Source of the DNA: Symbiodinium natans
Lineage: Eukaryota > Sar > Dinophyceae > Suessiales > Symbiodiniaceae
Length of the DNA stretch: 52,500 nucleotides
Reading direction: 5' to 3'
Assembly (NCBI GenBank): GCA_905221605.1
Contig: CAJNDS010000433.1
Span: forward strand, 45,001 to 97,500
Shown piece by piece: positions 9,995-20,126 of this stretch. A program made the translations under genes and the position numbers. Position 1 is the stretch's first letter; every line of letters starts with the position of its first letter. Below the pieces are notes generated by a model. The model was not told where the DNA came from and made no database searches. It was given only the letters and a program-made list of their open reading frames with translations.

Positions 9995-10210
9995 TTAAGG
10001 CAGCACGGGGCTCACATCAGAATGGCAGGTAGAGGACCCTCCACGCAATAAATCAGCCATCACTGTTTGCGGATGGCTGTACAAGAAGACAAACTGGGCT
10101 GCGTGTCCCAATCTTCTAGTATAGGCATACTTGCGTGTACCAGAAAGAGATTCCTGCCACTTCTGATTAAAGACTTGTTCTGCTTGGCTGCCAAGTCGCT
10201 GTGGAACCAA
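9995..10210 (-). CDS. candidate exon upstream of the coiled-coil gene
   Basis: A minus-strand frame after a CCACAG-type site reads LGSQAEQVFNQKWQESLSGT and AAQFVFLYSHPQTVMADLL, ending at a TAA. An alternative minus-strand frame is also open at 10060-10263. It lies on the same strand as 9044-9848 and could be an upstream exon. Not recognised. Confidence 0.3.
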   Translation of the reverse strand: MVPQRLGSQAEQVFNQKWQESLSGTRKYAYTRRLGHAAQFVFLYSHPQTVMADLLRGGSSTCHSDVSPVLP

Positions 10211-10589
10211 ATAAGGATGGTGTCGGGGCCCCTGAGCGATTCATTGCGTTTCACTGATTTCACTGCAGTTGAAAAAAACTAGTGGTGCTAGGACCTGCGA
10301 TCGAACCAATGGGCGCGATGGCATCTCAGACGAGCTGTACATCCCACAGCGCCCGCACCATCCCGCACCCCTCTCTTGTTAACTATGGCTATAGGGCTCG
10401 GCAAAGGTTGGCTCGAGCCCCCCCCGTGGCCGACGAGCAGGTACTTGTGCCAGACTGCACTTATGTGCAGAGGGATTCTTGTACTTCGTACGAAGTAAGA
10501 CGGTCTTTATGATGGAAGCGCAAGTTCCAGAGTTGTCTTGCGAGGTGTGCGACTGCATCTCACCTGTGACGTACACATGGATCACGTAC

Positions 10590-10946
10590 TAACCCCATGG
10601 CAGGAGTTCCCCCGAGAGATCTGGATCTCCAGGATCCCCAACTTCGACATCACTCCACGACCATGTCTATGACGACTACAAGAACTTTGCCGTGGCAATG
10701 ACGCTGTTACTAGACCGTCACCGTAAACATCTGAAACAGATGCTTAATGACAGAATTCGCCGATAGCCGGCTCATAGCGCATGTCTGCAGCTCAACGAGT
10801 GAGGTCCCCTCCTGTTCTACCTACTCTCGTCTCCTAGGCGATGTGAAAACAAGCCAATCCGTTTGAGCTGTGCATATCTACACTTGGCCCATCTTCTTTC
10901 CCGTATTTTTGCTCAAGTCAACGCGCGAGTGAGGTCCCCTCCTGTG
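10590..10946 (+). pseudogene. decayed relatives of the 10952-12233 gene
   Basis: Around 10656-10755 the plus strand translates as LHDHVYDDYKNFAVA and then LLLDRHRKHLKQML. This matches the C-terminal part of the next gene (LHDDVYEEYKPFAIAYKML, LLNRHRVQSLL). The word GAGTGAGGTCCCCTCCTGT occurs at about 10798 and again at about 10928, and a close variant covers the stop codon of the intact frame at about 12229. The simplest reading is two truncated copies whose 3' ends survive. The rest of their coding sequence is missing or too eroded to see. Confidence 0.6.
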
Positions 10947-10951
10947 CAAGC

Positions 10952-12233
10952 TTGACCCTGGAAAGCCTTCCTCCAGTTCTCAGCAGGGAACAAACCATGG
11001 AGGTGCGTCTCGAAGCCCTTTTCCTGCCGCTCCCGGTCTACCCTGTCTCCCACTCGGGAGCAGTGGCACCCTCAAGAATCTCGGCAGAAGACGCGCTCCA
11101 ACACTCGGACCGCCAGGTACGCATAGCCTCGCGCGCCTGCAGCTTTATGAAGCTGCTCACAGAGAAAGTCAACTGGAGATTGGGGGACCTCCGGCTCTAC
11201 CTCCCCAAGACTGCGACCCGACAGCTAGCAGCCAAACGCAAGCATGATGAGATGATGCTCACCGAGCCTCTAGAGAACACTCTGACCTATCATCAGAGGC
11301 GCCAGCTTATCTTCATCTCCCAGGCGATCCGGGACTACACGAACGACGGTCCCGGTCATAACTCATTTCAGCTTGGCGATGCAGAGCTTACCATCCTACG
11401 GATTTGGACGTACCTGACGCGTCATTTTGGCAAGGGAAAGGTAAACTTCATGATATCCACCACTCTGTCGCATCTTCACCTATTGATGAGATCGGCGACA
11501 CCACGTCTGCTCTCAGGCATTGAGCAATCACAGCCATCTTCGGCTCCAGGACAAGGTCTGGGTTACTTCCCCCCACACCTTTGCTTGCCTGAAGACAAGC
11601 ATTTGGATCTCCATTACTTCGATCTGCAGGCGCTCAGGCGTGCATCGACGATATACCGAGTACAGCAACTTCTCAAGCTATCTCGTTCAACCCCTGACGG
11701 TGCGTCATCTGTGAAAAATGGCTGGCGCTTCCAACACCAGGCGCAGCACCTCAGCTCCTTGCCCTACGACAAACATCTCCAGGCTTTGCTGCCTCATCTT
11801 CCCAACTACCAGGACCAAATCCGAGAGGATCTGGTCATGTACAGGCAATGGCTCCTTCGCGAGATTAAAGCAGAAGAGATTACCTGGCTCCGTGCTATGA
11901 TCTCTGAGTCGGCAATTTCGAGAGGTGAGCTCCGGGAACTTTTTTGAAGAAGCTCTACTCAAGCAGGTCAACAATACGCTCCGGGCCAGTGCCGGACTTC
12001 CCAACCCGGAGGACCATTCTCAGGACTATCAGAGCAGCATGGCTCTTCGCTTCCACCAAATCATTAACCCTCTGCACGACGACGTCTATGAGGAATACAA
12101 ACCGTTTGCGATCGCCTACAAGATGCTCACTCTCCTGAACCGCCATCGGGTCCAATCCCTTCTTCGTGCTCGTGAAGCAGCAATCCTGGCCTCGCCCTTT
12201 CGCACTGCCAGCCTGATACCAGTTTGCGAGTGA
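10952..12233 (+). CDS. hypothetical helical protein, split by a frameshift
   Basis: Frame one runs 10952-11947 (331 codons; the first in-frame ATG is at 10997). It is mostly helical, with stretches such as YHQRRQLIFISQAIRDYTND and LTILRIWTYLTRHFGKGK. It ends at TGA within a run of six T at 11940-11945. Frame two, open from 11925, continues without loss as FFEEALLKQVNNTLRAS and ends at TGA 12231-12233. The second part is homologous to the decayed upstream copy, so it is real coding sequence. Skipping one T would join the frames into about 425 residues. The cause may be a recent indel, a sequencing error in the T run or programmed +1 shifting. A GT-AG intron across the break does not give the right frame. 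No family recognised. Confidence 0.55.
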
Positions 12234-12570
12234 GGTCTCCTCCTACATTGCAGAGTACAGGATATAGCAGAGTTACTGTCCAACCAAAGGACAAGAACAT
12301 GCCTCATGACCTTAACGATTAAAGCAGCGGAAAAGCCTCCCTGCCTCCAACAGCAGCATTGCCAGTCACACGCGCTGAATCCTCTGACATTGCCTGCCTG
12401 ACAGCTTGCCTGCTGAGGTTGAAGACCGATCTCGCAGATACTCGCAGAGACGCGCAACCTTGAACTAACGTAGTCAACCATCGGACTGAACAGGTCCCAG
12501 ATGCATAGGTTACTCAATTTTCACCCTCGATGCCCGCCAAGGTGTGGGACATAACCCGCACATGCGTCCG

Positions 12571-12616
12571 AAATGAAATGAAATGAAATGAAATGAAATG
12601 AAATGAAATGAAATGA
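12571..12616. repeat. (AAATG)n pentanucleotide repeat
   Basis: About nine perfect copies of AAATG lie directly next to the TTTGTTGTTG array. Confidence 0.9.
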
Positions 12617-13490
12617 AAATGGTGCTGTTGTTGGTGCTGTTGTTGTTGTTGTTGTTGTTGCTGCTGCTGTTGGTCTCTTGTGCATTGTCGTTTGTTGTCG
12701 TTGTTTGTGGTTGTTTGTCGTGTTTTGTTGTTGTTTGTTGTTGCCTGTGGCTGCGTGTTGCTGCTTGGTGTTGCTTGGTGTTGCTTGTTGTTGGCTGTTG
12801 CTGGTTGTTGTTGGTTGTTGTTGGCTGCTGTTTGTTGTTGTTTGTTGTTTGTTGTTGTGCGCTGTTGACTGTTGTTGTTTGTTGTTTGTTTTTTCGTTGT
12901 TGTTTGTTGTTGATTGCTGGTGTTTGTTGGTGTTTGTTGGTGTTTGCTGTTGTTTGCTGTTGCTTGCTGCTGTTTGTTGCTGTTTTGTTGGTGTTTGTTG
13001 TTGTTTGTTGTTGTTTGGTGTTGCTTGGCTGTTTGTTGTTGTTTGTTGTTGTTTGTTGTTGTATATTGTTGTTTGCTGGTGTTTGCTCGTGTTTGCCGCT
13101 GCTCGCTGCTGTTTGCTGTTGTTTGCTGTTGTCTGCTGTCGCTTGCTGTCACTTGCTGTTGCTTGCTCTTGCTTGTGCTGCCTGTTGTTGCTTGTTGTTG
13201 CTTGTTGCTGGTTGTTGTTGCTTGTTGTTGTTTGTTGTTGCTTGTTGTTGTTCGTTGTTGCTTGTTGTTGTTTGTTGTTGCTTGTTGTTGTTTGTTGTTG
13301 TCTGTTGTTGTTTGTTGCTGTTTGCTGTTGTTTGTTGTTGTTTGTTGTTGTTTGTTGTTGTTTGTTGTTGTTTGTTGTTGTTTGTTGTTGTTTGTTGTTG
13401 TTTGTTGTTGTTTGTTGTTGTTTGTTGTTGTTTGTTGTTGTTTGTTGTTGTTTGTTGTTGCGTGCTGTTGCTTGTTGTTTGTTGAATAGA
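12617..13490. repeat. TTTGTTGTTG decamer satellite
   Basis: About 870 bp of a 10-bp unit. The right half (about 13320-13460) is nearly perfect, and the left half has many T to C/G changes (TTTGCTGTTG, TTGGTGTTGC), as if older. Because 10 is not a multiple of 3 and the unit contains no stop on either strand, all frames are open; this creates overlapping Gln/Thr/Asn-rich (minus) and Cys/Leu/Val-rich (plus) frames of 177-358 codons that I do not regard as genes. Confidence 0.95.
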
Positions 13491-13843
13491 GCCCAGCCGC
13501 CCAGCTGAGCATGTAGCACTCCAGGTCCACCATTTGCCTGGGCAAAAGTTGGATACAGATTCTTTGTGGCACCCACACCTCCCCCCCCATCCCTTGTCTG
13601 TGGAAGCCCTCAGATATGACTGAGTGTCACGCTGGTATGCCTTCAACCAGGCCTCTGCGTCGGCTGCCGTCCAGATCTGCACTCAGTGTGTGGATTAAAT
13701 AGCCCTGAATTTCGCAACCCAAAAGTTAAGAAACAACCCACGAAACATGCAAATCCCAAGACCCTACACCCTAAACCTAATTTTTTTTTTGGGGGGGGGG
13801 ATTTTTTGGGCCTCCCAGTGTCCAAACTTCGGCTCAAGCCCCT
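13491..13843. other. no gene; T10-G10 homopolymer pair
   Basis: No supported gene. At 13780-13800 a run of about 11 T is followed directly by a run of about 10 G. A CCCTACACCCTAAACC telomere-like word lies just before it. Confidence 0.4.
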
Positions 13844-14298
13844 TCACGATTTGCAGGCGTCGACGTACTTGTGCTCGCTCTTCACGGTGGCGATAAACTT
13901 GCCCTTGGCGGACCGGTCCTTCTTGTTCCGCTTGCCTTTCAAGTTTGCCACCTCATTCTCCAACGCCGAGATTTTGCTGTCGATGGCCGTCTTGTAGGCC
14001 TGCGCGGCAGCTACGTCGTACTCCGCGCTGGAATTGTCCTTAGGTTTTCAAGCTGATGAACGTTTACTTGCTGCGTGGCACTGAAGCTGCTGTGAACAGT
14101 GTACCGCAGACAGGTGTACATATCACACACAGTCCACGCGCAGGGTACATCAAAGGCTTCCCAAATTTGACCCCAAATTTCGGCGGCTTGCAGCAGCTTC
14201 GTCCCTTGCTCCACCTGAAGCTCCAAAGCGCCGGCACGGGCTGCCATGGCACAAACGCAAGGGGACTGCAAGGCGAGGGCGCAGTGCGGCGCAGGCCT
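13844..14298 (-). CDS. paralogue copy 1: hypothetical two- or three-exon gene, 3' end
   Basis: The terminal exon 14038-13844 (65 codons with stop) follows CCTAAG. It starts DNSSAEYDVAAAQAYKTAI, continues as a short coiled coil SKISALENEVANLKGKRNKK, and ends in a basic tail with KSEHKYVDACKS. Upstream, 14298-14155 encodes AMAARAGALELQVEQGTKLL and IWGQIWEA. Between them lies VCDMYTCLRYTVH in an open frame. These last two segments have counterparts about 700 bp upstream (copy 2), in the same order and strand. The coiled-coil exon itself has no second copy in the window. The protein is unrecognised. The terminal exon has no ATG and is easily missed. Confidence 0.5.
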
Positions 14299-14529
14299 CT
14301 TGAAACTCCGCTGGCTTGCCCAACCGCCAGGCCGGCAATGTCAGGATGGTGCAAAACACGTGCACTGCCTGTAAGCATCTGTAAAATGCCATGCTCAATG
14401 ACACATGACTGCTCACGTTGCGCCCCCTTTGACGTCGCGAATCTGTGCGAAGGCCCCACACAAGGATGCAAACAGCTTGTCGACGTGCGAAAAGCAAGCC
14501 ATGTGCTGCACAAGTACTGACGATCACCG

Positions 14530-15000
14530 TCAGAGACGGATGAAAGGACACTTCCGAGCCCTTACTGGTCCGAATTGAATACGAATTGCGCACCAGGCTG
14601 AAGTCGAGTTGGACGTACAACCCTCGGCTTCGTAAACTGCGAGCGTGAAAGCTTCCAACGGTTCAGAGCCTTGCGATCTGAACACGTGTCTCCCACTAAC
14701 GGTTTCAATCAGGTTGAAAATGGGCACAGGGACGGTTATTTCGGCTTTCAAGCTGATGAACGCTTCTTCCTTGTGGAAAGGCACTTCTAAGTTGCGGCAC
14801 ACAAGTGTACACACATCACGCACCAACTAAAAAAAATCGAATACTGAAAGGTGCACTTTAACGGCTTCCCAAATTGGACTCCAAAGTTCTGGTGCTTTCA
14901 GCAGTTTCATCCCCTGCTCGGCCTGGAGCTCCAAAGAGGTGGTCCGGGCTGCCATGGCAACAAGGAACAGAACCGCGATGTGGCAGAGGAAACGCCTCTC
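14530..15000 (-). CDS. paralogue copy 2 of the 13.8-14.3 kb gene
   Basis: Exon 15000-14864 lies between AGTTTGTTTCAG and GAAGCC|GTTAAA. It reads RRFLCHIAVLFLVAMAARTT and LELQAEQGMKLLKAPELW. Its MAARxxxLELQxEQGxKLL and WxxIWEA core matches copy 1 codon for codon without indels, with several third-position changes, which supports coding on this strand. After TTTTTTTAG at 14829 a second open segment reads VRDVCTLVCRNLEVPFHKEE and AFISLKAEITVPVPIFNLI, parallel to copy 1's VCDMYTCLRY. The frame ends at 14530. Copies 1 and 2 are a tandem duplication, either two genes or repeated exons of one. Confidence 0.5.
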
Positions 15001-15390
15001 CTGAAACAAACTCCTGCGGTTTGCCAAACCAACAGGTTTGAGGAACCAAAGCGTGAGTCCATGAAGCGTGCAACATGCAATGAAACTGCACGAAAAAGCA
15101 CCTGCAACTTACCTGCCTTCAGAAGTGAAGGAACGAGTTCTGGCGGTTTAGAAAACCCAACTGAATGCTGCGCTCAGCTTGCGAAAGCACATCTAACAAG
15201 CAGTGCAACCGACAACGCACGGTCAACAAAAAGGCCCAGCCCGAAGCGCGCACAAGTAACACCATTTAACAGGCAAACGAGAAAACGTTATGGCCTGACC
15301 AAACATGAACAGCTGAAGACCCGCCACAGGAGCCCGGAGAGGAAGGCGTTGAAGTACACATAAAGATTGCACTGGACACGCACAGATGCC
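15001..15390. other. no confident gene
   Basis: A plus-strand frame (14851-15363, Lys/Arg/Thr-rich) spans this part, but over the duplicated exon the minus strand is the better coding strand. Nothing else is supported. Confidence 0.35.
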
Positions 15391-16844
15391 GCGATGCTCT
15401 TGTCACTCCTTTGAAGTCTGACTCAGCTGCGAACGGAAAAAGCTCTACACTTCCCTCACTCCCTCATGTGACCCAACATCCCCGCCCGCTGCCAGTCGAA
15501 AAAGTCTTCGCAAAGCATACACACGTTCGAATATTGCCGCGCCATTTTGAAACGCATTCATTGATCGGGCATGGTGGTGATTTTCGCTACCTTACGAAGC
15601 GGCTTCGAGCATAGGCTTGACTCAAGCGCGCACGCAAGCTTAAAGTTTGTTGCATCTGTACTATAGAGACGCTTTCCTCTTAGGAACTTAGCAACAAGTT
15701 AAAAACAACATATCGGCTGAAGTTAGCAGGCACTTGTAAGTTGTTTTTAACTAGCGCAAGTTCTCGCGAAGTTTGGTTCATGGGTTTTGGGCACATGTGA
15801 TTCTGACTTGTGTTCTGCACCATTGTCTTGGTTTTAGATATCAAGATGTCCTGGTGAGAGACTTGTGAGCAGCAGGAGGCGGGGACTGCTTTTGAGAGAA
15901 AACAGTCGCAGCGCAGAGAAAGGCGAGGGCCAAAGACAGGGCCAAAGCAAGCAAGCGTGCCAAGATCCGGCCCATAGCCAAAACAAGCAAACTGGGCGCC
16001 AACGGCGCGAGACGCCGCGGACACAGGCGAAACCAAGCGAGTGTGCGGACACGCGCAGACACGGAAAGTACAACAGAAGCTTCGGAAACATAGATGCGGA
16101 CATGCGCAGACAGGTAGTTTTCGTCGACTTCAGCAGAAACACGACCTGGCGCGGACAAGCGCGGACCTATGCGAACGCGTCGCGTTTTCGGCGCGGACAT
16201 TGGCGGACATTCGCGGACACCTCGCGGACATCCAGAAAGCGTTCGAAATTTGCTGGACATGGCTCAAAAACTACAAGGAGAACACAAGCCTGATGCGCCT
16301 GCGATAAAGGGAAAAAAGCGGATGTGATCTGGCATTCAGCATGTATAAGTTTATAGAGTTCTTACAAGAAAAGACAAGAGTGTAGAGACACAACTTGCAA
16401 GAAAATATACTGCATTCCCTGCCTATAAAGAAAAACCCACCAAAAAATGTTAATTGGCTAAGTTGCTGCTAACTTTTTCGAGGCTTGGCAGCCAAGTGGC
16501 CGCTAATTATATATTTGGTGCACAAGTATGTCGTCAGTTTACATAAGTTAGCTTGAAGATATGATAAAGATATGATGCTTGTCACCCAACTTAGAAAATT
16601 GTGCTATAACATGCAAGTTACTTGTAAATCTAAAAGTCCAACGCGATTCTAAAGTAAGCGACTCTTTGACCGGACCTGTGCCCTAATCTCCGAATCCCCT
16701 CTTCGTTTTCCAGCCCCTATCTCAGATTCAAGCTTCTATCGATCATCTCCTTTCTTTTTGCCACACGCCCAGCACGCGCACGGACACTGCGGGGGACGGC
16801 TTCCGAGACACCACGACAAAACTGGCTCAGACGAAAGGCCACTT
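15391..16844 (+). repeat. dispersed 1.08-kb element, copy A (5'-truncated and interrupted)
   Basis: Two blocks match the full copy at 37136-38218: 15391-15657 matches about 37690-38021, and 16648-16844 matches about 38022-38218. Shared landmarks are TTTGAAGTCTGACTCAGCTG, CATTCATTGATCGGGCATGG and, at the right end, CTCAGACGAAAGGCCACTT, after which the copies diverge. About 990 bp of unrelated sequence separates the blocks (next entry). Identity looks like roughly 75-80 percent by eye. Confidence 0.8.
15658..16647. mobile_element. 1-kb insertion inside copy A of the dispersed element
   Basis: This block is absent from copy C at the equivalent point (between TTGTTGCATCT and GTAAGCG). Its ends are AT-rich and carry repeated AAGTTAGCA-like words in both orientations; AGTTAAAAACAAC at about 15698 and GTTGTTTTTAACT at about 15739 form a perfect 13-bp hairpin. 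The middle (about 15900-16260) is rich in GCGGACA words. No transposase is encoded, so it would be non-autonomous if mobile. Clear terminal inverted repeats or a target duplication could not be fixed by eye. Confidence 0.5.
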
Positions 16845-17540
16845 CAAGCCAGCATCCAAGTCTCCTTTTTTTGCCACCCGCAGTGCGGAGTGGGACGTCC
16901 TCCTACCACGGCGAACTAGAGGCCCTTAAGAACCAACAAATCTCCAATGAACCCTATGCCATATACAAAAGGGCCTACCCCCCCCCTCCCCCACCCCACC
17001 AAACAAAAAGAAACGCTTATAGACCCTTCAAACATTATAAGCCCTCCAAGTCGTATGCACCTAACAAAAAACTACAAATACACTTAAGGCAATAAACTCT
17101 GCAAGCCACAAACCCTACAGTATGCAGGGAATGTTGAGGATCCCTTACCTCTTCAACGCACGAAGACCCCCCGGCCTCTACCAGGGTACTTTTCTACAGC
17201 TCGTCCCACCTTGCTGCAACTTGTGTCTTGGGTTGCTAGGCGGTTTAGGGTTGTCTTGGGCGTCTCATGGAGGAGCAGCTTTGTGCACGCGGGCTTCAGC
17301 AGTCAGTGCGACTTTAGCGAACTCGCAAAGTGTCCCGACTTGAGCTTAGGCCGCAGAATCAGACTCTTGTCCATTTATCCACCCGGCCGTGGTTTTGGAT
17401 TTGGGGAGTCGTCCTGACATCGTCCGGGTTTGCTCATGCCTTCTTGCTATTTGATTCTTCACGCACAAGCTGGACTTGGCACTTGCATCTTACAGCCTGA
17501 ACTTCGGAAATTCCACATGAGAGAACATGGTTGAGTTCGG
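16845..17540. other. no confident gene
   Basis: Contains a C-rich tract at 16978-17000 and degenerate AACCCT words. Short frames at 17122-17417 have no splice support. Confidence 0.35.
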
Positions 17541-17972
17541 GTGGCTCAGTTGCGTGATGTGCCGGGGCACCGAAACGGTTCGAGCCAAACTGCGGTCCGA
17601 GAAGATTGGGCGAAAAGGAGCCCTCATCAAGGCGTAGAAATTAGAAAGCCAAAAACACAAGAGGAAACAACTCCTAACATCAAGCCTACTTTGGCTTCTG
17701 CGCGCTTCTGCGCGAAATCACTGCTACATCTCCGCGCCCCTCATCAATACCGTCGCACACGTACCGCAGAGGACAAGTTCATCTCAAAAACAAAGATCTC
17801 TAAATTTCGCCATGCTCCGGCCAAGCCAGAGACGTACTCTCGATGGAGGGGACGCGATCGAATGGGAAACTTAAGCGCGTGTGAAGGTGCACGAGCTCAC
17901 AAGAGGCAACGCCTTGAAGCGTTTCATGGCAAGTGTATGGCTGACTGCTTTGCGCTCACGGCATCTGCATAG
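17541..17972 (+). CDS. basic hypothetical ORF, 143 codons
   Basis: An open frame from a GTG codon to TAG 17970-17972. It is Lys/Arg-rich throughout, with AEDKFISKTKISKFRHAPAK and later GARAHKRQRLEAFHGKCMAD. No ATG start is available near the 5' end, so it may be an exon. Codon bias is weaker than in the best exons of the window. No family recognised. Confidence 0.25.
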   Translation: MAQLRDVPGHRNGSSQTAVREDWAKRSPHQGVEIRKPKTQEETTPNIKPTLASARFCAKSLLHLRAPHQYRRTRTAEDKFISKTKISKFRHAPAKPETYSRWRGRDRMGNLSACEGARAHKRQRLEAFHGKCMADCFALTASA

Positions 17973-18059
17973 CGTTCGGGCATTATCAAGGAAGGCCTTG
18001 CGCGGGAGCTAACTATGTGGAATCCAAGGGCCCAGGACGATGCGAAAAGGGGATATGGA

Positions 18060-18248
18060 TCAAAAAAGCGCATAAGGAGCATAATGGGCCGAAAGCAGAA
18101 GAGCTCTTTTTACAACTTCCATGAGCCAGCAATGTCTCGCAATCGTGAGAACGTGATCATGGTTTGCGGGAGCCTCTGTAGCAGAGCTGCTTGAAATTCC
18201 GCTGCTGAAAAGCAGCAAGTGCCCACGCTGCGACCCTTTAAATCTCAC
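18060..18248 (-). CDS. candidate exon, frame uncertain
   Basis: Two minus-strand frames are open. One reads FSAAEFQAALLQRLPQTMIT and FSRLRDIAGSWKL before a stop, and the other ends RALLLSAHYAPYALF at 18060. The first has the better composition. No splice junction can be fixed. Confidence 0.25.
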   Translation of the reverse strand: MRFKGSQRGHLLLFSSGISSSSATEAPANHDHVLTIARHCWLMEVVKRALLLSAHYAPYALF

Positions 18249-18299
18249 AAACGAATGCTGCTACGTACAGTTACTTCACTGTCACCCTGCCCGCCCGGA

Positions 18300-18385
18300 A
18301 ACCTTGAGCCCTAAACCCTATTGCAGGAGGCTTCCGAAGTAACCCTAAACCCTACACAAACCCCTAAACCCTACACCCTAAACCG
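18300..18385 (-). repeat. interstitial telomere-like tract
   Basis: Six CCCTAAACC-like words occur in 85 bp (for example GAGCCCTAAACCCT, AACCCTAAACCCTAC, CCCTAAACCCTACACCCTAA). They match the TTTAGGG telomere repeat read on the minus strand. Confidence 0.8.
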
Positions 18386-19916
18386 ACGAAGCATCAGTCG
18401 AGATAGCATCCCAATCCTCGGCTGCGATCTGGCGAACAGCTGGCGACAAGTGCACGGGAGTGCTTCAGGTTTCTAAGCAAAACTATCTTAGCAGGTTCAT
18501 ACATGTATCAAATCACTTACGAGCTTCCAGCGCCATCATCACCATCTCCCAGTACGCCTGCGCTTGACATTTGAAGGGAGATGGGGAGCCAGACCATGGA
18601 GACAAGGAAGATATGCCATGCGACCTCCAAACGTTCACACAGTAGCTTGTTCTTTCGGATCGACTTGTAAGGGACCCCCCCCCCCCTTCTCGACCGTCGA
18701 TCCAAAGAACCCACAACCAACCCAACCACAAATCAAAAACAAAGCTAAAACCTCAGGCCCTGGACAGGAGAGCTTTTGCTTGAAGCTTGCACTGTGGGAA
18801 GGCGGTCCTCGAGCTCGGCAACAGGGTAAATGCCGGCACAGTGCGCCCGGAGTTGAAGCCATGACCTGCAGGGATAGGTCAAGTTTGCACGAGCGGCAGG
18901 CGTCTGTTTTGCGGCTCCGGTAGGGTGCTGCATCAGGTCTCGTGGGCTACCGAATGCAAAAGGTTGAGTAGCAGCAGCCCAGCTCAGCCGGGGTTACTCT
19001 GCATGCTTTGCTCTAACACAACCCATCTCGCCCTGACGTGTCCCTCGAAATCTGAAACCCCTAAATTTCCACACGCCGCCCGGACTTCTTCGCTGATTTC
19101 TAGGCACCCGGCCGCTCCACCCCGTCGAAAGGGTCGAGCTAGACCACTGCCGTGGTCGTTGGGAGAGAGGGCGGTGTCCACGGCTGGCGATGCGTTGATG
19201 GGCACCTCTCAATCTCTCAACACTACTATACAAGGCACCCGCCCTAAGGCGACCCACGCGGGCAAAAGGCGACTCACCCCAAGTAGACGCCCCTAAATGC
19301 AAAAGGCAACCACTTGCGCAACAAAACAAACACAAGCGAAAGTTGCTGGAAGCGCAGGGGTGAGTGTGTCCGTTCCCGACCAAACCGTGCGACGCAAACG
19401 GTTTGATATTAAAAGGGCCATGTCCATATGCGGTAGATTGAGCATAGGGTCGATGGTAGGTTGCGGGAGTGTGACACCCGCCACAGTAGATCACATGCTG
19501 GAGAACTGCCTTGTGACACCTATGCGAGACCCCAAAGATAACCTAGGACAAGGAAAGTACCATGGGGACGCCCTGGCGAGACGCCCACTGGTCATAAAGA
19601 TGACTGTGCCGTACTAGAAAACTGCAGTGTGACGCCTTGATGAGACGCCTTTTGCCTGTGCGCGCGACGCCTTACGTCAATCACTTGTACGTAGTAGGGC
19701 CCCTCTGACTTTCATCCCTCCTTCGTGGCCAAGGGATCAACAAAGAACGCTGGCAGGTTGAGAGGTTCTGCTGTGCTTTGGGCGCGGGGTTCATCACGCA
19801 CATCCGGGGTATTCGGGCGCACACACGGTCTGGAAGATCAAGTCGCAGGCTGCTTGACGGGGGGGGTGGGGGGAAGTGACACCCTAGCAACACATGAGAG
19901 CTAAGAACAAGTATGA
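18386..19916. other. no confident gene; GACGCC-rich part
   Basis: Frames on both strands between 18560 and 18930 are open, but conflicting. From 19240 to 19680 the words GACGCC, GCGAGACGCC and GTGACACC recur irregularly, in a loosely repetitive block. There is a C run at about 18667-18679 and a G-rich run at about 19860-19874. Confidence 0.35.
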
Positions 19917-20126
19917 CTACGCCCTCTCGTGACGGATGCTCTTTTGGCCCCCGAACACGTCGACCATCCTCTGGTTTCTTTGCCAGGCTGTAGTAGGAGA
20001 CAACCTCTGGGCCCTAAACCCTGACCACCCCCGCACGCATCTGCTCGCCGGGCCGGTTGACGCAAACATCCAGCGCTTGTTGCTGTTTGCAACCCCGCGT
20101 GTCCGCAACTGCGCAACACCGCGCAA
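19917..20126 (-). CDS. candidate exons, hypothetical
   Basis: After TCCTACTACAG at about 19996 the minus strand reads WQRNQRMVDVFGGQKSIRHE to TAG 19917. Upstream, a segment reads QQQALDVCVNRPGEQMRAG before a possible GTGGTC donor. The phases of these two do not match with this donor; an alternative frame of the last exon would. A telomere-like CAGGGTTTAGGGCCC word lies in the putative intron. No function recognised. Confidence 0.25.
   Translation of the reverse strand: MRGVAQLRTRGVANSNKRWMFASTGPASRCVRGWSGFRAQRLSPTTAWQRNQRMVDVFGGQKSIRHERA

Noticed and set aside
12514-13590. Gln/Thr/Asn-rich frames of 351-358 codons (minus) and Cys/Leu/Val-rich frames of 276-290 codons (plus)
   Set aside because: They come from a stop-free 10-bp tandem repeat that is open in every frame on both strands.
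13801-13850. Possible relic dinoflagellate spliced leader (TTCGGCTCAAG)
   Set aside because: Only the last eight bases match the spliced-leader end. The preceding CCATTTT part is absent, and no full or near-full copy was seen on either strand.
14851-15363. 170-codon plus-strand frame
   Set aside because: It overlaps the duplicated minus-strand exon, where acceptor and donor signals and indel-free paralogy favour the minus strand.
15841-16260. 139-codon minus-strand frame
   Set aside because: It lies in a GCGGACA-rich low-complexity part of the insertion; the opposite strand is equally open.
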